DNA from: Phycisphaerales bacterium
Lineage (GTDB): Bacteria > Planctomycetota > Phycisphaerae > UBA1845
Reading direction: 5' to 3'
Assembly (NCBI GenBank): GCA_020852275.1
Contig: JADZBE010000024.1
Span: 1 to 64,000 of the forward strand
Length of the DNA stretch: 64,000 bases
The notes under the pieces were generated by a model, which made no database searches, was not told the DNA's origin, and was given only the letters and a program-made list of their open reading frames with translations. Position numbers and translations under genes: made by a program. Positions 17,749 to 25,585 of the stretch are shown piece after piece; positions within the stretch are counted from its first letter, which is position 1; the number at the start of each line of letters is the position of its first letter.

Positions 17749-19121
17749 AATCGTCATGCATCGCCGCGATTCTGCTGCTCGCCTTTGTCGCGCCATCGCT
17801 CGCGCAGCGCACCAAGCCGCCGCCGGACTACAAGGGCACGTGCTCCGACGCGAACTGCCACGACGGCTACGCGCGCCGCACGTTCGTGCACGGACCCGTC
17901 TCCGCCGGCGCCTGCGAAACCTGTCACACGGAGGAGAACACGACGGACCACACGTTCAAGTTCAAGGGGGCCACCGCGGAAATGTGCTCGTTCTGTCATG
18001 AGGAAGGCCACCCCGGCAGCGTGCAGCACGGCCCGTTTTCCGAAGGGCAATGCACGTCGTGCCATGATCCGCATGCGGCCGACGCCGCCTTTTTCCTCAA
18101 GGCGGAAAGCACTTCGGCCCTGTGCGCGGACTGTCACGCCGACGCGCTGGAGGGGTTGACGCACCTGCACGGACCCGTCGCCGCCGGCGGCTGCACCGCC
18201 TGTCACGACGCGCACGCCTCAAACTTCGAGGCCATGCTGTTTGCGCCTAAGACGGAAACGTGCAACAAGTGCCACTCGGAGGTGCGCGATCAGGTCATGG
18301 ACCGAGCGTACATTCACCAGCCGGTCAAGGAGGATTGCACCCTGTGTCACAACCCGCACGGCGGAGCGAGCCGGATGCTGCTGAAGACTTCCGTCCCGCA
18401 GCTTTGCTACGAGTGCCATGAGGAGGTCGCCACGCAGGTCAAGGACGCCAAAGTCCCGCACGGCGCGGTGACCGAGGGACAGTCCTGCCTCAACTGCCAT
18501 GACCCCCATGCGTCCGACTTCCAGTTCTCGCTGCTGAAAGACCCGATGACGCTCTGCCTCTCCTGCCATGACAAGAAGATCGACACGCCGCACGGACCGG
18601 TGGCCGACATGAAGAAGCTCTTCGCGGAAAACCCGTCCGTTCACGGACCGATCGCGCAGCAGCAATGCTCCGGCTGTCACGTGACCCACGGCAGCCCGCA
18701 TTTCAGCCTGCTCAAAAAGGAATATCCAGAGAGCTTTTACACGTCCTACGCCGAGGAGCAGTACGCCCTGTGCTTTGAGTGCCACGAGGCTGACATGGTA
18801 AGGGACGAGCGCACGGAGAAGCTGACGAACTTCCGCAACGGCGATCAGAACCTGCACTACGTTCACGTGAACAAGGACAAGAAGGGGCGGACGTGCCGCG
18901 CGTGCCACGAAGTGCACGCCAGCAAGCAGCCGAACCACGTGACGGATTCGGTCAAGTTCGGCAAGTGGGACCTGCCCATTCACTTTGACAAGACGGAGAC
19001 CGGCGGCTCCTGTCAGCCCGGCTGCCACAAGCCTTACAAGTACGACCGATCCTCCGCCGTCGTGAACGTCACCAAACCCACGACGGACACCGGGCGATCC
19101 GCCAACCGCGAGGGAACTTGA
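17745..19121 (+). CDS. Exported 15-haem c-type cytochrome (copy 1)
   Basis: 458 residues from ATG 17745, with AAGGAG upstream and a clean signal peptide (MKSSCIAAILLLAFVAPSLAQ). Haem motifs in order: one CX4CH (CSDANCH), thirteen CXXCH, and a final CX3CH (CQPGCH). The spacing, with CHDPH, HGP and CLNCHDPHA pairs, is that of doubled-CXXCH cytochromes of the c3/DmsE-like type. The gene at 35131 is a paralogue with the same 15 motifs in the same order, including both unusual ones. Near the C-terminus both carry HYVHVNKDKKGRTCRACHEV or its variant. Likely periplasmic or surface electron wire. Confidence 0.9.
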   Translation: MKSSCIAAILLLAFVAPSLAQRTKPPPDYKGTCSDANCHDGYARRTFVHGPVSAGACETCHTEENTTDHTFKFKGATAEMCSFCHEEGHPGSVQHGPFSEGQCTSCHDPHAADAAFFLKAESTSALCADCHADALEGLTHLHGPVAAGGCTACHDAHASNFEAMLFAPKTETCNKCHSEVRDQVMDRAYIHQPVKEDCTLCHNPHGGASRMLLKTSVPQLCYECHEEVATQVKDAKVPHGAVTEGQSCLNCHDPHASDFQFSLLKDPMTLCLSCHDKKIDTPHGPVADMKKLFAENPSVHGPIAQQQCSGCHVTHGSPHFSLLKKEYPESFYTSYAEEQYALCFECHEADMVRDERTEKLTNFRNGDQNLHYVHVNKDKKGRTCRACHEVHASKQPNHVTDSVKFGKWDLPIHFDKTETGGSCQPGCHKPYKYDRSSAVVNVTKPTTDTGRSANREGT

Positions 19122-20122
19122 TGAAACTTGGGGCGATCCTTCCCACGATCTTCGGGTTGGCGCTGCAGCCCGTGCTGGCGTGGCTGCCGCAGCCGGTGGA
19201 GGAGCTGCGCAACGTGAAGACGGGCGACCCGCTGCCCGCGTTCACCGCGCAAGGATTAGACGGAAAACCCTGCGATTCCGCGGCTTTCAAGGGCAGGGTT
19301 TTCATCCTCGCGTTCGTCCGTCCGAATCAGAAGCCCTCCGAGAACACCCTGGAAATCATCCAGCGCGTCCTCGACGCCTGCCCGGAGCCCAAGCCCGCGG
19401 CGCTGGCCGTCTTCTCCAATCATGATGCCGCGGATTACGCCAAGCGCGTGGTTGCGGAGAAACGCCTCACCTTCCCCGTCGCGCTCGACGCAGAGCGGAA
19501 AATGTACGGCGACTTCGGCTTGATCGTCACCCCCACGACGCTGCTGGTCGATGAGACCGGCATCCTGCGCTTCGAGATGCCCCACGTGCCTCCCGAGTTC
19601 GAGCGTCGGCTGAAGCTGCACCTCGACCTGCTCATGAAACGCATCAATGCGCAGCAGCACGAGGAGGCGCTGAAGCAGACGGAGCAAAGCCCGTCGGGCT
19701 GGAACGACGCCTACCGTTCGCAGTTGACGCTGGCCCAGACGCTGATCGACCGCAAGTCGTTCGAGGAAGCCCTCAAGATGCTCCTGCAGCTCAAGGCGGA
19801 AAAGGAGACGCCGCAGGTCATGATCCTCCTGGGTCGCACCTGTCTGGCGCTGAACCGCGTCGAAGAAGCCGCGCGCTACCTCGATCCGCTGAAGGACGCG
19901 GGACCGCTCGCGCCGACGGCGCTGTTCGCCCTCGGCCAGCTCGAAGCGCGCCGCGGGAACGAGGACCAGGCCGAGGCGTACTTGGCGGAGGCGCTGAAAG
20001 GCTATCCCCAGAAAGCGCCGGTGCTCTTCGAGCTGGGTCGCCTGCACGAGCGGAAGGGCCGGTGCGACAAGGCCGCCGAGTGCTACCGCAAAGCCCTGGA
20101 AGAGCTGTTCCCCGTCCCCTGA
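19121..20122 (+). CDS. Exported thioredoxin-fold protein without redox cysteines, with TPR repeats (copy 1)
   Basis: 333 residues from ATG 19121 (a TTG at 19118 is also possible); it overlaps the cytochrome stop. Signal peptide to about residue 21. Residues 35-180 follow the AhpC/TlpA fold: GDPLPAFTAQGLDGKPCDSAAFKGRV-type start (only the pattern is used), strand FILAFVRP, and a cis-Pro loop VTPTTLLVDETG. The position of the usual WCxxC is occupied by RPNQKPS, so thiol-disulphide chemistry is not expected. Residues 210-330 contain TPR helices (GRTCLALNRVEEAARYLDPL, AEAYLAEALKGYPQ). A paralogue follows the second 15-haem cytochrome. Probably a scaffold or chaperone for the cytochrome. Confidence 0.8.
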   Translation: MKLGAILPTIFGLALQPVLAWLPQPVEELRNVKTGDPLPAFTAQGLDGKPCDSAAFKGRVFILAFVRPNQKPSENTLEIIQRVLDACPEPKPAALAVFSNHDAADYAKRVVAEKRLTFPVALDAERKMYGDFGLIVTPTTLLVDETGILRFEMPHVPPEFERRLKLHLDLLMKRINAQQHEEALKQTEQSPSGWNDAYRSQLTLAQTLIDRKSFEEALKMLLQLKAEKETPQVMILLGRTCLALNRVEEAARYLDPLKDAGPLAPTALFALGQLEARRGNEDQAEAYLAEALKGYPQKAPVLFELGRLHERKGRCDKAAECYRKALEELFPVP

Positions 20123-20250
20123 AGGTTCCCGCCGGGTGGAAAGCGCGACGAAGTTGTTCCCAACAGCGAGAATGACCGCGGCAACCGGGTCGATAACCCC
20201 GACCCCCTTCCGATGCCGTGAATCACACCTAAGTTCTTGTGCCTAATAAT

Positions 20251-20272
20251 GTTGCGCAGATTCTGCGCCAAC
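20251..20272. promoter_or_regulatory. Palindrome upstream of the tetrahaem gene
   Basis: GTTGCGCAGATTCTGCGCCAAC: arms GCGCAGA / TCTGCGC around one base, with near-symmetric flanks. It lies 210 bases before the tetrahaem start in an otherwise AT-richer gap (20123-20482) that holds no gene. It could be an operator or activator site; the partner is unknown. Confidence 0.35.
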
Positions 20273-20314
20273 CCTGCTGCAATTCTCATTCTTCGACTTT
20301 CTACCGGACATTCG

Positions 20315-20329
20315 CGGCACACGGTGTGC
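20315..20329 (+). promoter_or_regulatory. Weak sigma-54-like site before the tetrahaem gene
   Basis: CGGCACACGGTGTGC has the GG/GC pair at the correct 12-base spacing but differs from TGGCAC-N5-TTGC at two positions. It is also a small palindrome (GCACAC / GTGTGC). Predicted start about 20341, leaving a 140-base leader. Confidence 0.3.
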
Positions 20330-20482
20330 TTTGATTTCATCGCGGAGGATCAAGCCTCCAGGCAAGACTGCCCATGTTCAAGGGCGGCGATGAGGCGGAA
20401 CGCAGCAAGATTCTCCCGTAGGCGAGGTGAGGGCGACCAGGACGGCAAGGCGTCATGACGGGCATATCCCGAGGAGGAAGTC

Positions 20483-21127
20483 ATGAAACGGGCATGGGGT
20501 TTGGCGGTGGTGGCGGTGGTGGTGGCGGCTTTCACGCCGGCGGCGCTGGGGCAGTACGATCCGTATGACCCTAACACCTGGCCTCTGGAAAGCATCGTGA
20601 ATTCAGCGCACAACCTGAACAACTATCCGGGGATCGACATCCCGCTGAACCAGGTGTGCCTCCCCTGCCACGTTCCGCACAACGCGCTGCAGGCTGGCGA
20701 GGAGAACGTCCTTTGGAACCACGCGGAGACGGGGCAGACGTTTGAGATGTACTACAGCGGCGCGGGGCAGCCGGAGGGCACGAGTAAGAAGTGCCTCGGG
20801 TGCCACGACGGCGTCACCGCTCTGGACAGCTACGGCGGCACGCAAGGCTCCGTGGTCATCGATCCGGATTCGAAGGCCAACATGGGCACCGATCTTTCCA
20901 ACGACCATCCGATTGGAATTGAGTATCCTGCGCCGGGTGACGACTTCAACGACCCGAACGAGTTCATGTCGCGCGGCAACTCGCTGGGCGTGCGGCTGGT
21001 CAGCTTCAGCGGGGTGGAGCGCGTCGAGTGCAACTCCTGCCACAACCCGCATAACCCCGGTCTGGGCAACTTCCTCCGCGCTCCGCTGGAGGAGAGCGTG
21101 ATCTGCCTGGAGTGCCACAACAAGTAA
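20483..21127 (+). CDS. Exported tetrahaem c-type cytochrome
   Basis: 214 residues; strong ribosome-binding site GAGGAGGAAG before ATG 20483. Signal peptide MKRAWGLAVVAVVVAAFTPAALGQ. Four motifs: CLPCH, CLGCH, CNSCH, CLECH. The VCLPCHVPHN start, the WNHAETGQTFEMYYS segment and the DHPIGIEYP motif align with the N-terminal part of the 12-haem protein at 26785 (CIFCHAPHNTGGMRPLWNRQ ... DHPVSFFY), so the larger protein contains this module. Monocistronic between its own promoter region and a terminator. Confidence 0.85.
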   Translation: MKRAWGLAVVAVVVAAFTPAALGQYDPYDPNTWPLESIVNSAHNLNNYPGIDIPLNQVCLPCHVPHNALQAGEENVLWNHAETGQTFEMYYSGAGQPEGTSKKCLGCHDGVTALDSYGGTQGSVVIDPDSKANMGTDLSNDHPIGIEYPAPGDDFNDPNEFMSRGNSLGVRLVSFSGVERVECNSCHNPHNPGLGNFLRAPLEESVICLECHNK

Positions 21128-21194
21128 TGGAGGCCTGCCCGCTCAGGCGGCTTGCACGAGCCTTGCATCGTTTCGAGGAAGAGGGGAGTGCCGA

Positions 21195-21235
21195 GAGGGC
21201 GCGTCCTGAGCGGACGCGCCCTCTTGCGTTTCTTG
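21195..21235 (+). terminator. Rho-independent-type terminator after the tetrahaem gene
   Basis: Stem GAGGGCGCGTCC / GGACGCGCCCTC (12 perfect pairs, 5-base loop) followed by TTGCGTTTCTT, about 70 bases after the stop codon. Confidence 0.8.
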
Positions 21236-21519
21236 CTGTGATGGTGTGCAGGGCGCCCCTACGACGCGTGGCACGCGACTGCAGCAGCGGATGCGTGAGG
21301 CGTCTGCGGCAGTCTTTTCGTCCAAGCAGACCTCGGCTTGGCAAGCACGCCAGGCCGGGCCACCCATCGGAGCCTCGTTCCATGCTCCGGCCGATCTCCG
21401 CCGCGGCTGTCGGGCGAGTGGCGCTGTCGCTGGGCGCCCCCTCGCTTGGCGCGCGACTTGCCCAAACTCATTGAAGGAGCCGACACGGCTCGATACCCTC
21501 CCCTGCGGAGATTGAAACC
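21236..21519. other. Leader region of the NHL/porin/cytochrome operon
   Basis: No gene seen. It contains the sigma-54-type site at 21447-21461 and an AAGGAGCC run at 21474-21482 that is too far from ATG 21520 to be its ribosome-binding site; GCGGAG at 21506-21511 serves instead. Confidence 0.4.
21447..21461 (+). promoter_or_regulatory. Candidate sigma-54 promoter of the NHL/porin/cytochrome operon
   Basis: TGGCGCGCGACTTGC: TGGC, then an exact TTGC at the canonical 12-base GG-to-GC spacing; one mismatch in ten. Predicted start about 21473, 47 bases before the first gene of a five-gene operon. Confidence 0.65.
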
Positions 21520-22785
21520 ATGCACAGAGTCATGCGCGGAATCGGCGTTGGGCTTGTGTTCACCTCGCTCAGCGTTTTGAGCGCCGGCTGCCGCACCGCG
21601 CCGACCGAAACTCGGCAACTCCTGTTTTTCCCGTCCCCGCCGCAGGAGCCGCGCGTGCAGTTCCTCACCTGGGCGAGCGGCGCCGAGCAGGTCGAACCGG
21701 GGCGCACGTCCTTTCAGGAGTTCGTCCTCGGCGACGAGCCGGTCGTTCAGCGCGTCATCAACAAGCCCTACGGGCTGGCCGCGCGCGACGGCGTCGTGTA
21801 CGTCTGCGACACCAAGGACCTGAGCATCTGCAAGCTCGACTTCCGCAATCATGCGTACTCCGTCTTCGGGCATCAGGGTCCGGGGCGCCTGCGCAAGCCC
21901 ATCAACATCAGCATCGACGCGCTGGGCTACAAGTTCGTCGTGGATCCCTACCGCAAGCAAGTGGTCGTGTTCGGTCCCGACGATCATTATGTGACAGCGC
22001 TGGACGTGCCGGAACCCTGTCACCCGGTGGACGTAGCGCTGTTCGAGAACGAAGTGTTCGTACTCGACAACGACGAAACGTGTCAGGTCGTTGTGTTCGA
22101 TCGCACCACGTCGTCGGTCGTGCGGACGTTTGGAAGCCCGGGCCGCGAGCCGGGGCAGTTCAATCGCCCCAGCAGCCTGGCGATCAGCCCGACCGGCGAG
22201 GTGTACGTCAGCGACACGCACAACTTCCGCATTCAGAAGCTCTCGCGCGCCGGCGAGGTCATCTGGGCGAAGGGGGCGCCGGGCTTTCGGCTCGGCGAGT
22301 TCGGCAGACCCCGCGGCATCCGCGTGGGACCGGACGGCGTGGTGTACGTCGTGGATGGTGCGACGGAACTGGTGCAGATGTTCGACCCCCAGGGGCAGCT
22401 CCTGATGCGGTTCGCCGGTCCCGGGGACGTGCCCGGGGCGCTGGTGCTGCCCTCCACGCTGGCGATCGACGCGTCCTCCTTTAACGAGTTCTCTTCCTAC
22501 GTGCACAAGGACTTCAAGCCCGCCTATCTGCTCATCGTGGCCAGTCAGTACGGCCCGCGGCTCGTTAACGTGTATGCGTTCGGCTCGTTTCCCGAGGGGT
22601 TCAAGCTGTCGGAATCGTCACTGGCAACGCTTCCGCCCATCGAACCGAGCAAGGAAGTCGAGATCCCGGCCTCGGGCATGCCGCCGATCGTGACGCCGGT
22701 TGAGCCGACGGAAGAGGCCGGGCAGGCCGATCCGACGAAGAGCGAACCCCGGACATCGGAAGACCTCCCCCCGGAGGTCCGATGA
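21520..22785 (+). CDS. NHL-repeat lipoprotein
   Basis: 421 residues. Lipoprotein signal with lipobox LSAGC (Cys at about residue 25). Residues 75-340 hold NHL blades: KPYGLAARDGVVYVCDTKDL, KPINISIDALGYKFVVDPYR, RPSSLAISPTGEVYVSDTHN, RPRGIRVGPDGVVYVVDGAT. The last 70 residues are Pro/Glu-rich and probably disordered. No haem. First gene of an operon with a pentahaem lipoprotein, a barrel, a second NHL lipoprotein and a 12-haem cytochrome. A beta-propeller scaffold on the outer membrane is the likely role. Confidence 0.85.
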   Translation: MHRVMRGIGVGLVFTSLSVLSAGCRTAPTETRQLLFFPSPPQEPRVQFLTWASGAEQVEPGRTSFQEFVLGDEPVVQRVINKPYGLAARDGVVYVCDTKDLSICKLDFRNHAYSVFGHQGPGRLRKPINISIDALGYKFVVDPYRKQVVVFGPDDHYVTALDVPEPCHPVDVALFENEVFVLDNDETCQVVVFDRTTSSVVRTFGSPGREPGQFNRPSSLAISPTGEVYVSDTHNFRIQKLSRAGEVIWAKGAPGFRLGEFGRPRGIRVGPDGVVYVVDGATELVQMFDPQGQLLMRFAGPGDVPGALVLPSTLAIDASSFNEFSSYVHKDFKPAYLLIVASQYGPRLVNVYAFGSFPEGFKLSESSLATLPPIEPSKEVEIPASGMPPIVTPVEPTEEAGQADPTKSEPRTSEDLPPEVR

Positions 22786-22928
22786 CCGTTCATGGACGCC
22801 CCTTGGCGGCACGCGGGTTGCAATCACCCTAAGAGGCATCAGGCTTGGAGCCGTACGCAGAGCGGAAGGGTGGACGCGAGTCCGCGGGCAGCGCGGCGGA
22901 AGAACCCAGTTGCAAGGCGGGCCGGTCC

Positions 22929-23534
22929 ATGACGCGGCGGAAAACCAAGGCCGTCCTCATCAACCTTGCGGCGCTCGGCGTGCTGGGCGTCGCGTGTTCG
23001 CAGCCCGCTCGCTACCGCGTCCTGAACTTCTTCTTTGACGGAGTTCCACAACCCGGCGCGCCCCCGGCGGAGGCCGTCGGACCCTACGGATCTCGCGCGG
23101 AGCGAAAGGCCCAGACCGATGCGCGTCGCGCCAAGGTGCAGAAGCCCGTCTCGGTTCATGCGCCCTACGCGATCGAGCGCTGCGATTCCTGCCACGACAC
23201 CTTCAGCGGGCAACTCCACCGCACCGTCGAGGCCGGGCTGTGCGCGAGCTGCCACCCGACAATGCCCGCGCCGACTCCCTTCCTCCACGGGCCCGTCGCG
23301 GCGCGGGCCTGCCTGCAATGCCACCAGCCGCATTCGTCGCAGTTTGCAAAACTGCTCACGGCGGAGGATCCCGCGCTGTGCCTGCAATGCCATCAGCAGA
23401 CCGACCTGTCCCCCGATCCTCACGGCACGGAGGAAGCCGCCGGCCCCTGCCTGATGTGTCACGACGCGCATGGCGGCAACGATCGCTATTTCCTGAAACT
23501 CACGGACCTTGATGACGGCACGGACCCAGGCTGA
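22929..23534 (+). CDS. Pentahaem c-type cytochrome, probable lipoprotein
   Basis: 201 residues from ATG 22929; longer frames have no signal. Signal-like MTRRKTKAVLINLAALGVLG then VAC, a suboptimal lipobox, followed by RYRVLNFFFDGVPQPG. Five CXXCH (CDSCH, CASCH, CLQCH, CLQCH, CLMCH) of the doubled-CXXCH type (CHQPHS, CHDAHGG). Its 3' end overlaps the start of the beta-barrel gene by 23 bases, so the two are co-translated. A haem protein tied to a barrel is the arrangement expected of a porin-cytochrome conduit. Confidence 0.85.
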   Translation: MTRRKTKAVLINLAALGVLGVACSQPARYRVLNFFFDGVPQPGAPPAEAVGPYGSRAERKAQTDARRAKVQKPVSVHAPYAIERCDSCHDTFSGQLHRTVEAGLCASCHPTMPAPTPFLHGPVAARACLQCHQPHSSQFAKLLTAEDPALCLQCHQQTDLSPDPHGTEEAAGPCLMCHDAHGGNDRYFLKLTDLDDGTDPG

Positions 23535-25581
23535 TCGAAGTGCATCCCCGTTTCGATTCCGCCGCGCGGGACCGCCGTCGCGGACGCGGATCGTGCAGGG
23601 TCTGGTCTGCGGTTCCGCCGTGGCGGTCTCGCTGTCCGGCTGCGCGAGTCAGCCCCCCCCCCGGCGCGATGTGCGCGAGCTTCAGGTGACGGACGTCGAG
23701 GGGTACATCGAGCTTGTCGCGCGCCAGAACGAGCGCGACCAGCGCTCCAAGGTAGGAGGCACGGACGTTTCCACGAAGGAGACGATCCTGGAGGAATCGC
23801 TGGGGCTGGAGGTGGACGGCTACGCCTACCACCCCAACCTCTTCGAGTTCACGCTCGGCGGCGTTTTCGGGCTGCTGCAGGAGGACTTCGAGCAGCAGCG
23901 CGACGGCGTCAGCGCCTCCAGCAACGAGGACGGCAGCATCCTCGAATTCGACCTGAACGGCACGTTCCTCAAGAAGAAGAAATACCCCGGCAACGTGTAC
24001 GCGCGCCGTCACCGCTCCGTCGAACCCAGACCGTTCCTGCCCAGCCTCGAGTCCACGACCACCAGCTACGGACTGAAGTGGGAGTACCTCGACGAGAGGA
24101 TGCCCACCAGCATCGAGCTGGATCACACGGAGACGCTCTTTAATTCCCTCGGTTCCTCGCAGCAGGAAGGCTGGCAGCAGAGCGACTCCGCCCGCTTCGA
24201 CACCTCCTATAAGTTCACGCAGTGGAACGTGCTGTCTTTTCATTACAGCCGCCAGTCCGTGCAGCAGGAGCCGTTCGGCTTCAACTACGATTCCGACACG
24301 CTGACGCTCTCGCACCGGCTCCAGTTCGGCGAAGGGCACAAGCACCGGCTCAGCAGCGAGTTAAGCTATCTCGACCAGCGCGGCACGTTCAACCTTGAGC
24401 GGCTGCAACTGCGATCCCGGCTGGAGCTGGAGCACCTTTCCAACCTGCGCTCCTGGTATGAACTCGAAGCGCGCGACCGTACGCAGGGGAGCCTTTCCGG
24501 CGGCGACCCGATCCAGGAAAAGTCGCTCTTCCTCTCCGGCGCCGTCGAGCATCGGTTGTACGAGAGCCTCACGTCGCAGATCAACGCCAATGTTCAGCGG
24601 CAGGAGTTCGAGCCGGACGTGACCATCGACCGCCTCGCCTGGAGCGGCAGCCTCGACTACCGCAAGAAAAACCCGTGGGGCACCTTGTATTCGAACTACC
24701 GCTTCTCGTTTCAGCAGCAGGAGCGCACGGGCGGCGCGCAGCGCACCGACGTGGTGGATGAGCCGCACACCTTCCAGGACCCTGACCCGATCGTCCTTGT
24801 CGGGACGGCCATCTCCACCGCCTCGATCATCATCACCGACGAAAACGCCGTCACGCTCTTCCGCCCCGGCGGCGATTACCGCATCCGCACCATTGCCGAC
24901 CGCGTCGAGATCGAGCGCGTGCCCACCGGGCGCATCGCCGACGGCCAAACCGTGCTGATCGACTACGTCCTCGACCAGACTGGCGATTTCACGCTGGACA
25001 CGGTCGGCCATGTCTTCGGCCTGCGGCAGGCGTTTCGCTTCGGTTTGACGCCCTACTACCGCTTCCGCACGCAGGATCAGACGCTTTCGCCCCTGACCGA
25101 CAACGGCGTGACGCCGGAGGACGTCACGGCGCACATTCTCGGCGTGGAGTTCAACCGGTGGTCGCTGCGTCTGACGGCGGAGTATGAAACGCAGGAGTCT
25201 TCCATCCTCCCCTTCGACGCGCTGCGCCTTTCCGCCGGGTACAGTCACAAGTTCAACTTCGGCGGCACGGCGAGCGCCTCGGTGCGCTGGTCGGACACGC
25301 AATTCGACGCGCCGCGGCAGCGGTCGACCGAGTTCTTCACGGTCGAGGGGCGCTACCGCCAGCCGCTGACGCCTCGGCTGAACGTGGAGGGGGCGGTGCT
25401 GTACCGCACGCTTGCGGACACGCTCAGCGGCGACGACGAGGGCGTTGATGTGGACCTGTCGTTGGAGTATTCCGTGCGGCAGACGACGGTCATGGTCACC
25501 TACGAGTTCGGCACGTTTGTCGATGATTTCTCGGACAACGAGCACTCCTCGCTGTTCGTCCAGGTGCGGCGGAGGTTCTGA
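23512..25581 (+). CDS. Probable outer-membrane beta-barrel protein with lipoprotein-like N-terminus
   Basis: About 689 residues from ATG 23512 (TTG 23509 also possible). The N-terminus has a hydrophobic stretch and lipobox-like SLSGC. The body is rich in alternating amphipathic strands with aromatic girdles (YGLKWEYLDE, WNVLSFHYSRQ, RLTAEYETQES, ASVRWSDTQFD, VMVTYEFGTF), and the last residue is Phe after VQVRRR, the usual C-terminal signature of BAM substrates. There are very few Cys and no haem motif. Length and context resemble the barrel partner of porin-cytochrome systems, but I see no MtrB-like CXXC. It is the best candidate for the outer-membrane pore of the cluster. Confidence 0.75.
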   Translation: MTARTQADRSASPFRFRRAGPPSRTRIVQGLVCGSAVAVSLSGCASQPPPRRDVRELQVTDVEGYIELVARQNERDQRSKVGGTDVSTKETILEESLGLEVDGYAYHPNLFEFTLGGVFGLLQEDFEQQRDGVSASSNEDGSILEFDLNGTFLKKKKYPGNVYARRHRSVEPRPFLPSLESTTTSYGLKWEYLDERMPTSIELDHTETLFNSLGSSQQEGWQQSDSARFDTSYKFTQWNVLSFHYSRQSVQQEPFGFNYDSDTLTLSHRLQFGEGHKHRLSSELSYLDQRGTFNLERLQLRSRLELEHLSNLRSWYELEARDRTQGSLSGGDPIQEKSLFLSGAVEHRLYESLTSQINANVQRQEFEPDVTIDRLAWSGSLDYRKKNPWGTLYSNYRFSFQQQERTGGAQRTDVVDEPHTFQDPDPIVLVGTAISTASIIITDENAVTLFRPGGDYRIRTIADRVEIERVPTGRIADGQTVLIDYVLDQTGDFTLDTVGHVFGLRQAFRFGLTPYYRFRTQDQTLSPLTDNGVTPEDVTAHILGVEFNRWSLRLTAEYETQESSILPFDALRLSAGYSHKFNFGGTASASVRWSDTQFDAPRQRSTEFFTVEGRYRQPLTPRLNVEGAVLYRTLADTLSGDDEGVDVDLSLEYSVRQTTVMVTYEFGTFVDDFSDNEHSSLFVQVRRRF

Positions 25582-25585
25582 CGAC

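Noticed and set aside
21269-21283. TGGCACGCGACTGCA near the tetrahaem terminator
   Set aside because: GG-to-GC spacing is 11 instead of 12, so it does not fit sigma-54; the site at 21447 is better.
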